Shown here: one piece after another, positions 1 through 8,200 of the stretch
How the letters are laid out: each line of letters starts with the position of its first letter
How positions within the stretch are numbered: the stretch's first letter is position 1
DNA from: Cupriavidus taiwanensis LMG 19424
Lineage (GTDB): Bacteria; Pseudomonadota; Gammaproteobacteria; Burkholderiales; Burkholderiaceae
DNA: 64,000 bases
Direction: 5' to 3'
Assembly (NCBI RefSeq): GCF_000069785.1
Contig: NC_010528.1
Span: forward strand, 1,302,001 to 1,366,000
The notes under the pieces: model-generated
The model's database searches: none
Told to the model about the DNA's origin: nothing
What the model saw: only the letters and a program-made list of their open reading frames with translations
Position numbers and translations under genes: made by a program

Positions 1-1464
1 ACCGCCGTCACGCTGGACACTACCGACATCTACCTCGAAGCCGCCTTCTGGTGGCCGGCCGCGATCCAGGGCCGCAGCCGCCGCTACAACTTCTCTACCG
101 ACGCCGGACACCGCTTCGAGCGCGGCGTGGACTACGCCACCACGGTCGAGCATATCGAGCGCATCACCGCGCTGATCCTTGCCATCTGCGGAGGCCAGGC
201 CGGCCCGGTGGACGACCATGTGGTCAACCTGCCGGTGCGCAAGCCGGTCAGCCTGCGCGTGGCGCGCGCCGAGCGCGTGCTTGGCATCGAGCTGTCGCCG
301 GCGGCCATCGCCGACGTGTTCCAGCGGCTGCAGCTGCCGTTCACGCGTACGCAGGGTGCCGAAGGTGAGTTGTTCGAAGTCACGCCGCCGAGCTACCGCT
401 TCGATATCGAGATCGAGGAAGACCTGATCGAGGAAGTCGCGCGCATCTACGGCTTCGAGCGCATTCCGGCGCGCCCGCCGGTCGCCGAGAGCGAAATGCG
501 CCCGACCAACGAAGGCAGCCGTTCCACTCACGTGGTGCGCCATGCCGTGGCCGCGCGCGACTATCAGGAAGTGATCAACTTCGCCTTCGTCGAAGAGAAG
601 TGGGAGCGCGACTTCGCCGCCAACGACCAGCCGATCCGCCTGCTGAACCCGATCGCCAGCCAGCTGGCGGTGATGCGCTCGACGCTGATCGGCGGGCTGG
701 TCGACAAGGTGCGCTACAACCTGAACCGCAAGGCCGCGCGCGTGCGCCTGTTCGAGGTGGGCCGGGTGTTCCATCGCGACGCCGGCGTCAAGGACGGCGG
801 CCTGACCGTGGCCGGGTATGACCAGCCGATGATGGCCGCGGGCATCGCCTACGGCCCGGCGTTCGAGGAGCAGTGGGGCATCGCTACGCGCAACGTCGAC
901 TTCTTCGACGTGAAGGGCGATGTCGAGGCGCTGTTCCATCCGCGCGTGCCGCGCTTCGAGCCGGTATCGCATCCGGCGCTGCACCCGGGCCGCGCCGCGC
1001 GCGTGCTGCTCGACGGCAAGCCCGTGGGCGTGGTTGGCGAACTGCATCCGCGCTGGCTGCAGGAGTATGAGCTGGCGCATGCACCGGTGCTGTTCGAACT
1101 GCGGCTCGACGCGCTGCGCGCCACCGGCCTGCCGGCGTACACCGAGATCTCCAAGTTCCCCGCCGCCGTGCGCGACCTGGCCGTGGTCGTGAAGCAATCG
1201 GTACGCGTGCAGGACCTGCTCGACGCCATGCGCGCGGCCCTGGAAAAACAGGGTTACGGCCGCTTCTGCCAGGGCCTGGTGCTGTTCGACGAGTTCCGTC
1301 CCAAGGGCGCTTCCACGGCCATTGGCGCGGACGAGAAAAGCCTTGCGTTCCGGGTGACCTTGCAAGATACTGGGTCGACCCTCCAGGACGAAACCGTCGA
1401 CAGCGCGGTGCGCTGCATGGTCGACGCGCTGACCGAAGCCTTCCAGGCGCGGCTGCGCGGTTGA
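1..1464 (+). CDS. pheT: Phenylalanyl-tRNA synthetase beta subunit (5' end outside window)
   Basis: This is the beta chain of the alpha2-beta2 phenylalanyl-tRNA synthetase, which charges tRNA-Phe in the cytoplasm. The frame is open from the first base, so the N-terminal part of the gene lies off the window and 487 residues are visible. Recognisable segments are the B3/4 region remnant around [20 protein letters not shown], the B5 domain, the catalytic-like core with [20 protein letters not shown], and the C-terminal anticodon-binding ferredoxin-like fold ([15 protein letters not shown] ... [18 protein letters not shown]). pheS should lie just upstream. ihfA follows on the same strand after 87 bp, a conserved arrangement. 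An 8-bp GC hairpin without a U-tract (about 1501-1521) lies between them and probably does not stop transcription. Confidence 0.97.
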   Translation, partial: TAVTLDTTDIYLEAAFWWPAAIQGRSRRYNFSTDAGHRFERGVDYATTVEHIERITALILAICGGQAGPVDDHVVNLPVRKPVSLRVARAERVLGIELSPAAIADVFQRLQLPFTRTQGAEGELFEVTPPSYRFDIEIEEDLIEEVARIYGFERIPARPPVAESEMRPTNEGSRSTHVVRHAVAARDYQEVINFAFVEEKWERDFAANDQPIRLLNPIASQLAVMRSTLIGGLVDKVRYNLNRKAARVRLFEVGRVFHRDAGVKDGGLTVAGYDQPMMAAGIAYGPAFEEQWGIATRNVDFFDVKGDVEALFHPRVPRFEPVSHPALHPGRAARVLLDGKPVGVVGELHPRWLQEYELAHAPVLFELRLDALRATGLPAYTEISKFPAAVRDLAVVVKQSVRVQDLLDAMRAALEKQGYGRFCQGLVLFDEFRPKGASTAIGADEKSLAFRVTLQDTGSTLQDETVDSAVRCMVDALTEAFQARLRG

Positions 1465-1551
1465 TCCGTCGCCAGGACCGACGGAGCACGATAAAAAGGG
1501 CGCCCGGGCTCGCCCCGGGCGGATCGCCAGACAGATACTCGAGCGATCGAC

Positions 1552-1962
1552 ATGAATGATCGAGACGCGAATTCCATGACCGCTGCAGCACTGGGTGAGA
1601 TGAGCGACCGGCAGGCATCCTCCCTTGACGATGCAATGCCGGAAGCCCGCGCGACCGAAGTTCCCACGCTGACCAAGGCCGAGCTTGCCGAGATGCTGTT
1701 CGACCAGGTGGGCCTGAACAAGCGTGAATCGAAGGACATGGTCGAGGCCTTCTTCGACGTCATCCGCGAAGCGCTGGAGCAGGGCGACAGCGTCAAGCTT
1801 TCCGGCTTCGGCAACTTCCAGTTGCGCGACAAGCCCCAGCGGCCCGGCCGCAATCCCAAGACCGGCGAAGTCATCCCGATCACCGCGCGCCGCGTAGTCA
1901 CGTTCCACGCCAGCCAGAAGCTGAAGGGCCTGGTCGAAGAACGCGCCGGCATCGCCGGCTGA
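1552..1962 (+). CDS. ihfA: Integration host factor alpha subunit
   Basis: This is the alpha subunit of the sequence-specific DNA-bending heterodimer IHF, used in recombination, replication and sigma-54 promoters. The HU/IHF fold begins near residue 36 ([20 protein letters not shown]). The beta-arm signature [21 protein letters not shown] is present, with the intercalating proline region intact. At 136 residues it is about 35 longer than the E. coli protein; the excess is an N-terminal extension that is typical of Burkholderiales. Starts at 1552, 1576 and 1600 are all in frame and none has a clear Shine-Dalgarno sequence, so the exact N-terminus is open. It lies between pheT and a MerR regulator, the usual order. 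Confidence 0.95.
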   Translation: MNDRDANSMTAAALGEMSDRQASSLDDAMPEARATEVPTLTKAELAEMLFDQVGLNKRESKDMVEAFFDVIREALEQGDSVKLSGFGNFQLRDKPQRPGRNPKTGEVIPITARRVVTFHASQKLKGLVEERAGIAG

Positions 1963-2079
1963 CGCGTCACCCGAACGGCGGATTGCTTCCCGAGGCCGGC
2001 ATCGGTATTCTTCTCGGCGCGCGCGTGACGCGCGCCAACCTCCTGGCCGGCATGGCCTGACGCTCGTCTACACCTCTGC

Positions 2080-2505
2080 ATGTCGGACAAACCCAGCGAC
2101 CGCATCGCGTTGCCGCCGATCCCGGCCAAGCGCTACTTCACCATCGGTGAGGTGAGCGAGCTTTGCGCCGTCAAGCCGCACGTGCTGCGCTACTGGGAAC
2201 AGGAGTTTACGCAGCTCAAGCCGGTCAAGCGGCGCGGCAACCGCCGCTACTACCAGCACCATGAAGTCCTGCTGATCCGCCGCATCCGCGAGCTGCTGTA
2301 CGAGCAGGGCTTCACCATCAACGGCGCGCGCAACCGGCTCGACGAGGGCCGTCATCACGGCGCCGCCACGACAGCTCAGCAATCGATGGAAACCGCCGCG
2401 GAGAAAGCGCCGGCGCTGTCGGTCGACATCGCGGGTCTGCGCAATGCGCTGGTCGACGTGCAGCACCTGCTGGCGCAGTTGCGCGAGATCGCGAAGCACG
2501 GATAA
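2080..2505 (+). CDS. MerR-family transcriptional regulator
   Basis: A 141-residue DNA-binding protein of the MerR family. The winged helix is at about residues 19-88 (YFTIGEVSELCAVKPHVLRY, then GNRRYYQHHEVLLIRRI), followed by a short helical tail suited to dimerisation. There is no cysteine cluster, so metal sensing is unlikely. A MerR-type gene directly after ihfA is conserved through beta- and gamma-proteobacteria, and its effector is unknown to me. A GC hairpin (8-bp arms, about 2016-2036) sits in the 117-bp gap from ihfA. The gene is followed by tRNA-Pro with its own promoter. Confidence 0.9.
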   Translation: MSDKPSDRIALPPIPAKRYFTIGEVSELCAVKPHVLRYWEQEFTQLKPVKRRGNRRYYQHHEVLLIRRIRELLYEQGFTINGARNRLDEGRHHGAATTAQQSMETAAEKAPALSVDIAGLRNALVDVQHLLAQLREIAKHG

Positions 2506-2545
2506 TTTCCACGTCAGGAGCTAGTCATACGAGAAATGCTTCTGT

Positions 2546-2551
2546 TATAAT
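2546..2551 (+). promoter_or_regulatory. -10 element of the tRNA-Pro promoter
   Basis: A perfect TATAAT hexamer lies 9 bp before the mature tRNA 5' end, at the right distance for transcription of a tRNA precursor. No good -35 hexamer is seen at 17-18 bp (AGTCAT/TAGTCA). Confidence 0.6.
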
Positions 2552-2560
2552 CTTTTGCTT

Positions 2561-2637
<77 letters not shown>

Positions 2638-2643
2638 GACAAG

Positions 2644-2679
2644 AAACCCGCTTGGCAAATCGCCAAGCGGGTTTTTTTT
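2644..2679 (+). terminator. Rho-independent terminator after tRNA-Pro
   Basis: A 13-bp stem (AAACCCGCTTGGC paired with GCCAAGCGGGTTT, 5-nt loop) runs directly into a T8 tract. Confidence 0.93.
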
Positions 2680-2833
2680 ATTGCCGTGCCCGGATCGCGG
2701 TATGCGCGACGTCGCGCCTGGAACAAGGCGCGGTCACCGCGTGTGCGAAGCCATGCGGTCGTGGCCGTTTTTCGATTGCGTCCATTGCACCTATAGTGGT
2801 GGCACAGTGGACTTCATCGCGACGGAGAGGGCA

Positions 2834-2974
2834 ATGTCGGACAAGGGCAACGGAATCGCAGGCACCACATGCATCGCGCTGGCAGTTGCCGGGCTGGCAT
2901 TGACTGCATCGCTTGTGCTGGCTTATTACGCGACGCGCGCGCGCGTGGAAGGGTTGCGCGCCAGCGGAGGCTGA
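2834..2974 (+). CDS. Small single-pass membrane protein of unknown function
   Basis: A 46-residue ORF with a good ribosome-binding site (GGAGAGG about 5 bp before ATG). After a short polar N-terminus (MSDKGNGIAG) comes one hydrophobic segment, about residues 11-33 (CIALAVAGLALTASLVLAYY), then a basic tail (ATRARVEGLR) that would stay in the cytoplasm by the positive-inside rule. No family is recognised. It is the first of six small genes between tRNA-Pro and gdhB. Confidence 0.55.
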   Translation: MSDKGNGIAGTTCIALAVAGLALTASLVLAYYATRARVEGLRASGG

Positions 2975-2989
2975 AGCGCGGCGGCCGGT

Positions 2990-3214
2990 TCAGCCCGGGA
3001 TGTCGCGAGGGTCATTGCCAAAGCTGTTGCGCATTCGGATACGGCCGTCGCGGCCGTGGACGAGCAGTTCCGCGTGGAGCTGCCGGGCTTTTTCGGTGCC
3101 CGCGGCGATCGCGTCTTCTTGCGTCGCGTAGAGCTGGCGTCCGCCCGTACCGTCTTCGGATTCAATGGCCCAGCCGCTTTCGAGCGGTACGACGTGGATG
3201 TTCCTGGCTGGCAT
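2990..3214 (-). CDS. DUF2188-like small protein
   Basis: A 74-residue protein. It begins MPARNIHVVPLESGWAIESE and continues with the pattern of DUF2188 proteins: a short beta hairpin around a conserved W, then an A/E-rich helix (ATQEDAIAAGTEKARQLHAE) and a final strand with HGRDGRIRMRNSFGNDP. The start is set by GGAGG about 7 bp upstream of ATG. Proteins of this family have no established function. It is convergent with the small membrane protein on the other strand. Confidence 0.75.
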   Translation of the reverse strand: MPARNIHVVPLESGWAIESEDGTGGRQLYATQEDAIAAGTEKARQLHAELLVHGRDGRIRMRNSFGNDPRDIPG

Positions 3215-3239
3215 GGCGCACCTCCGTTGTGGAAGATGC

Positions 3240-3438
3240 CCTAGTCTCCACGCTGCTTGCCGCGGCCGGTATCGGTGGCCGTCTGACAGCGCCAGTGTCT
3301 TTTGAGGCGCAGTTCGCCTTGGGGTGGTCTGACGATGCGATGGCGCGGGCCGGAAACCGGAAAAGGCGCCGGGATACCGGGGTGCTTACGGCATGACGCT
3401 CATGTGCGGGCGCGTAGACTGGCCCGGCTGTACTCACC
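3240..3438 (+). ncRNA. Candidate small RNA (unannotated transcript ending at an orphan terminator)
   Basis: No convincing coding region fills 3215-3511. This stretch ends in a strong plus-strand terminator (3439-3477), and no plus-strand gene lies within 460 bp upstream. A TAGACT hexamer at 3412-3417 and GC-rich hairpins are visible, but no clear promoter, so the 5' end is a guess. Confidence 0.25.
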
Positions 3439-3477
3439 AGCCCGCCCGCATGCTCCGCCGCGGCGGGCTGTTTTTTT
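3439..3477 (+). terminator. Orphan Rho-independent terminator
   Basis: The stem AGCCCGCC paired with GGCGGGCT, with a 15-nt internal segment, is followed by T7. The U-tract lies only on the plus-strand side, so it cannot end the minus-strand gene at 3512-3772. Confidence 0.8.
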
Positions 3478-3511
3478 ATGCGGGCGCATTGCCGAAATCA
3501 AAGGGCGTAGC

Positions 3512-3772
3512 TTAAAGCAAGGCGAACCGCGCTTGCGCGGGGCCGACCAGCGCCGGACGGCTTACCGGATAGCGGTGGCGCATGCCTTGCGCCTCGAACG
3601 ACAGGAAATCCGGCGTCCAGCGCAGCGATTGCAGCTGGCGTGGCTCGATGCCGTCAACCAGGATGGCGCCGGCGTTCACGCAAACGCTGCCGCAGCGCAA
3701 GCGCACGGATTCGCTGTCGTCGCCGAAGTAATAGGCTTCGAGCAGGATGGATTCGGACTGGTACAAGGGCAT
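3512..3772 (-). CDS. SOS-controlled small protein of unknown function
   Basis: An 86-residue protein (MPLYQSESILLEAYYFGDD ... ending ARFALL) of a family I do not recognise. It is acidic at the N-terminus, has a probable beta-rich middle (SVRLRCGSVCVNAGAILVDG), and shows no signal peptide or membrane segment. AGGA lies about 8 bp before the ATG. The promoter region holds a near-consensus LexA box that overlaps the likely -10 (TATACT), so I infer induction by DNA damage. The C-terminal ARFALL could be a protein-interaction tail, but that is speculation. No other repair gene is adjacent. Confidence 0.65.
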   Translation of the reverse strand: MPLYQSESILLEAYYFGDDSESVRLRCGSVCVNAGAILVDGIEPRQLQSLRWTPDFLSFEAQGMRHRYPVSRPALVGPAQARFALL

Positions 3773-3786
3773 GGCAGTGTCCTGAT

Positions 3787-3806
3787 ACTGTATGGATGTA
3801 CAGTAT
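3787..3806 (-). promoter_or_regulatory. LexA (SOS) box
   Basis: On the minus strand the site reads TACTGTACATCCATACAGTA. It has intact CTGT-N8-ACAG half-sites and extended TACTGTA/TACAGTA symmetry, very close to the E. coli LexA consensus. It overlaps a TATACT -10 (3803-3808) that has an ATGACC-like -35 17 bp upstream, and lies 14 bp before the start of the 86-residue ORF. This is the classic repressor position. Confidence 0.8.
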
Positions 3807-3957
3807 AGCGGCGGCGTGCCGTTCGGTCATCCTCCAGATTCTCAAAACTGGCCATCGGCAGGGCGGTACGTGACCGGCTGCCTGGTATAACCTGAAACCG
3901 ATGACAGCGCCCATCACGCTGTCTTGCCGGGACCGCCGGATCGCTACAGGAGATGCC

Positions 3958-4344
3958 ATGACTGGGAGCGGAAGCAAAGCCTGCTGGTTCGGCCTGGGCG
4001 TGCTGCTGGGCGCCGTCGCCGGCGGCGCGCTGGCGTGCTCTGCCCGCACCGCTGCCGCGCAGCGCGAATTGCGACAGCCCGATGCGCCGCTGTTGCCGGC
4101 CGACGTCACCGCGGACCAGGTGCTCACCGATGCCGCCACCGACGTGGTCGAGTACCGCGGTTTCGTCATCCATGTGTTTTGCCATGCCTTGGGGATGGGG
4201 CGGTTCAAGGCCCTGTGCGATATCTGGGAATCGGGCGCCGTGGTGCTCGAAGGCGGGGCGCCGCCGACCACGCATGCCACGCCGGACGAGGCACGCGCCG
4301 CCGCGATTGCCTGGGCGAAGCAATGGGTGCAGCGCAATGGCTGA
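3958..4344 (+). CDS. Hypothetical membrane-anchored or exported protein
   Basis: A 128-residue protein. The ATG at 3958 is preferred because AGGAG lies 6-10 bp upstream. The N-terminus has a hydrophobic glycine-rich segment (FGLGVLLGAVAGGALACSA, about residues 11-29) that could be a membrane anchor or, with the following cysteine, a poor lipobox-like signal. The remainder is soluble, with VVEYRGFVIHVFCHALG and a C-terminal helix (TPDEARAAAIAWAKQWVQ) that resembles small KOW- or DUF-type domains. No function can be assigned. Confidence 0.6.
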   Translation: MTGSGSKACWFGLGVLLGAVAGGALACSARTAAAQRELRQPDAPLLPADVTADQVLTDAATDVVEYRGFVIHVFCHALGMGRFKALCDIWESGAVVLEGGAPPTTHATPDEARAAAIAWAKQWVQRNG

Positions 4345-4500
4345 CGGAAAGGGCGACAACGGCGAGGCCGCGGAATCTGCGGCAAATCGACCCGCTGCCC
4401 GCCAACAGGCCTGATAATCGCGCCTGCGTACGCGCGGACCGTTTCGGTGGCGCGCCGGCGCTCGTGCCAGGACACGCACCGGCACTCTCCAGGAGAATTC

Positions 4501-4821
4501 ATGTTTGTTTGTGGGAACCAGGCTTGCGGCGCGCGCTGGAAGCAGGATGAGGTGCAGATCCGCGATGAAGGGCAGGGCCCCGTGTTCCGCTGCCCGCAGT
4601 GTGGAGCCCGCAATCACGTGAAGGCTCGCAAGGCAGCGGATGGCAGCACGACGTATCGCCAGGTCCCCGCCAAGGCAGCGGGAAACACGGCGGGAAACAC
4701 GGCGGGAAAGGCAGCCGGAACGTCCGCCGAAAAGCCGGCGCTCAAGCGGGCCGCCAGGGCACAGGCAAGGGCACCAGCGCCGGGCCGCGCGAAGCACGGC
4801 GCCAAGCCAGCACAGCGGTAG
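4501..4821 (+). CDS. Zinc-ribbon protein with basic Ala/Lys-rich tail
   Basis: A 106-residue protein with AGGAG 7 bp before ATG. Residues 1-40 form a probable zinc ribbon (C4-x4-C9, then C31-x2-C34 in FRCPQCGARNHV), so it may be a small metal-bound nucleic-acid-binding protein. From residue 60 on it is low-complexity and rich in A, K, G and R (repeated AAGNTAGNTAGKAAG), giving a strongly basic, disordered, histone-H1-like tail. No named family is recognised, and binding to DNA or RNA is an inference from charge and the ribbon. Confidence 0.7.
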   Translation: MFVCGNQACGARWKQDEVQIRDEGQGPVFRCPQCGARNHVKARKAADGSTTYRQVPAKAAGNTAGNTAGKAAGTSAEKPALKRAARAQARAPAPGRAKHGAKPAQR

Positions 4822-4916
4822 CCCCCCTGCGGCAAGGCATGTCACCCCACCTGTGTGGGGTCAAATTCACATCGTTGGCGGCTTAAGCTAGTTTAGGCAG
4901 GACCGTTAAACACAAC

Positions 4917-5258
4917 ATGGACTTTGCCGACCCTTCCCACGACCCCGCTTCCAATGCCGAACGCATGGGCTGGGCGAACGCTTCGCCCGAAGTTATCGCC
5001 AGGGTGTTGAACTCGGCGCTGGCGGCGCAGGACCTGTCCGGGTTTGCCGCGCTGCTGTCGGACATCGCGCGCGACCGCGGCCTGAAGGGCGAGCGCTCTG
5101 CGCACCAGTCGATCTATGACATGCCGTACGCCAGCCTGTTGCCGAGGCAGAAGCACCTGCTGTCCGATGCCTTCGAGCTGCTGATCCTGCTCGGCCTCGA
5201 GCTGCGTCCGTGCGGCGACGACGCCGATGCGGACATCGGCGCCGGCTCCGACGAGTAA
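4917..5258 (+). CDS. Hypothetical cytoplasmic protein
   Basis: A 113-residue acidic protein, predicted largely helical (ASPEVIARVLNSALAAQDLSG, then LLPRQKHLLSDAFELLILLG), with a disordered acidic C-terminus rich in D and E. No signal peptide, membrane segment or recognised domain is present. The Shine-Dalgarno for 4917 is weak; ATG at 4965 (MGWANAS) is an alternative. It is convergent with gdhB, with only 21 bp between the stops. Confidence 0.6.
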   Translation: MDFADPSHDPASNAERMGWANASPEVIARVLNSALAAQDLSGFAALLSDIARDRGLKGERSAHQSIYDMPYASLLPRQKHLLSDAFELLILLGLELRPCGDDADADIGAGSDE

Positions 5259-5279
5259 GCCGCCGGACTCGGGGCGCGG

Positions 5280-8200
5280 CTAGCTTCGCTCCAGCATGCC
5301 GATCTCGCGCACCGCGACCGACAGCATCGACAGCCCCGCCGCCCCGGAAGCGCGCTGGTCCGCCAGCATGCGCGTGAACCGTTCGAGTGCGCCGTGGCGG
5401 CTGGCGCGCCAGGCGTCGATCATCGCTTCCGGCGAGGACTGATCGCCCGACTGCGACAGCACGCTGACCGTCAGCGCGCGCTTGAGCCGTCCCAGGTCTT
5501 CCAGCGTGGTGGTGCGCGCCAGCAGGTCCCAGTGGGTATCCGACGGCAAAGCCAGCGCGCGTTCGCGCAGCCAGCTGAAGCTCAGGTGGCTGTCCAGCGC
5601 GAAGTAGACCCCCGCCACCAGATCCAGGCTGCGCTCGCACGCAGCGGCCACTTCGGCAATATCGAGCGCCGCGGCGGAAATCTCGCTGCCGGCCACGCGC
5701 ATGGCAAGTGTCTCGCCCACTCCCGCCTCGATCAGCGCACGCGTGTGCTCGGTCAACGCGGCGGCATCCGCCTGCGGCAAGAGTTGCGGCAACCGGGGCG
5801 CCAGCCATTGGGCCGCCTGCGCAAAGCGCGCCAGGTTCTCGGTGGCGCTGCTGCCGCTGCGCAGATAGCGGATGAACCACAGGCAAGCGCGCTCCAGCAG
5901 CAACGCCACCGAGCCGAACATGCGCGCCTGCTCGGCGTCTGCCACGCGATTGTCGAGCGCGTCGATCTCTTGCCACAGCGCGGTCAGGCCGAACACGTCG
6001 CGCGCGATCAGGCAGGCGCGCACGATGTCGGCGGGTCGCGCATCGGTTTCTTCCATGATCCGGTGCACGAAGGTGGCGCCGATGCGGTTGACCAGCATAT
6101 TGGTCAGGTGCGTCGACAGGATTTCGCGCCGCAGCGGATGACGCTGCATGGCGTCGCCGTAGCGCTGGCGCAGCGGCACCGGAAAGTAGTCCGCAAGCAG
6201 GCCGGCAACCAGCGCGTCTTCCGGCACGTCCGAGCCCAGCAGTTCGTCGTACAGCCACATCTTGCTGTAGGCGAGCAGCACGGCGCGCTCGGGCGAAGTC
6301 AGTCCTTCGCCGGCCAGCTTGCGCTCGGCGATGTCCTCGTCCGAGGGCAGGAACTCGAGCGCGCGGTTCAGGCGCCCGGCGCGTTCCAGCCAGCGCACCA
6401 GGCGCGCCTCGCCGTCGAGCCGCGCGGCGCTGCTGCGGCCGGCCACTGACAGCGCCTGGGTCTGGTAGTAGTTGTCCTGCAGCACCAGCAGGCCGACTTC
6501 GTCGGTCATCTCGGCCAGCAGCTTGTTGCGCTGCTTCTCGGTCATCTCGCCGTCGGCGACCACCAGGCCCAGCAGGATCTTGATGTTCACTTCATGGTCG
6601 GAGCAGTCCACGCCGGCCGAGTTGTCGATGGCATCGGTGTTGATGCGGCCGCCCTTGCGCGCGAACTCGATGCGGCCCAGCTGGGTGAAGCCCAGGTTGC
6701 CGCCTTCGCCCACTACCTTGCACCGCAGGTCGCTGCCATTGACGCGCACCGCGTCGTTGGTGCGGTCGCCAGCCTGCAGGTGCGTCTCCTGGCTGGACTT
6801 GACGTAGGTGCCGATGCCGCCGTTGTAGAGCAGGTCGACCGGCGCCATCAGGATGGCATGGATCAGTTCGGCCGGCGACAGCGCCGTCGCCGTGATGCCG
6901 AGCACCGCCTGCACCTGCGGCGACAACGGGACGGTCTTGGCCGTGCGCGGAAAGACGCCGCCGCCCGCGGAAATCAGCGTGGCGTCGTAATCGGCCCAGC
7001 TCGAGCGCGGCAGGCCGAACAGCCGTGTGCGTTCCTGCAGGCTGCGCGCCGGGTCCGGATCGGGATCGAGGAAGATGTGGCGGTGGTCGAATGCGGCCAC
7101 CAGCCGGATATGCGGCGACAGCAGCATGCCGTTGCCGAACACATCGCCCGACATGTCGCCGATGCCGGCCACGGTGAAGTCGGTGGCCTGGATGTCGACG
7201 CCCATCTCGCGGAAGTGCCGCTTGACCGATTCCCACGCGCCGCGCGCGGTAATGCCCATTTTCTTGTGGTCATAGCCGACCGATCCGCCGGACGCAAAGG
7301 CATCTCCCAGCCAGAACCCGTATTCGGCCGAGATCGCATTGGCAAAGTCCGAGAACGTGGCCGTGCCCTTGTCGGCGGCTACCACCAGGTAGGGGTCGTT
7401 GTCGTCGTGGCGCACCACGTCGGGTGGCGGCACCAGTTCGCCGCCGACGAGGTTGTCGGTCAGGTCCAGCAGCCCCCGCAGGAAGGTCTGGTAGCAGGCA
7501 ATGCCTTCGCGCAGGAAGGCGTCGCGGTCGGTGGGCGGGGGCGGGCGCTTGACCACGAAGCCGCCCTTGGAGCCGACCGGCACGATCACCGTGTTCTTGA
7601 CCATCTGCGCTTTCATCAGGCCCAGCACTTCGGTGCGGAAGTCCTCGCGCCGGTCCGACCAGCGCAGCCCGCCGCGCGCCACGCGTCCGCCGCGCAGGTG
7701 CACGCCTTCGACGCGCGGCGAGTAGACCCAGATCTCGAACATCGGGCGCGGCTCCGGCAAGCCCGGCACCAGCGCGGGATTGAACTTGAACGACAGGTAC
7801 GGGCGCGGCTGGCCGTCCTCGCCACGGTGGAAATAGTTGGTGCGCACGGTGGCGTTGATCACGCCAAGGAAGAGCCGCAGGATACGGTCTTCGTCGAGGT
7901 TGGGCACCTTGTCCAGCGCCGTGCCGATGTCGGCCAGCAGCTTGTCGCAGCGCGCCTGGCGCGCGGTGTCGGTGGCCACCTGGCTGAAGGTGTCGAAGCG
8001 CGCCACGAACAGTGCCACCAGCATCGCGGCAATGCCCGCGTTGCCGGTCAGCGCGCGCTCGATATAGGCATCGCTGAAGGTCGAGCCCACCTGCCGCAAG
8101 TAACGTGCGTACGCGCGCAGGATGGTCACGTCGCGCGCGGCCAGTTCGGCGCGCAGCACCAGGCGGTTGAGATCGTCGTTCTCGATCTCGCCGTGCCATG

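Noticed and set aside
1..126. Apparent truncation of pheT at its 5' end
   Set aside because: The frame is open to base 1; the missing part is outside the window.
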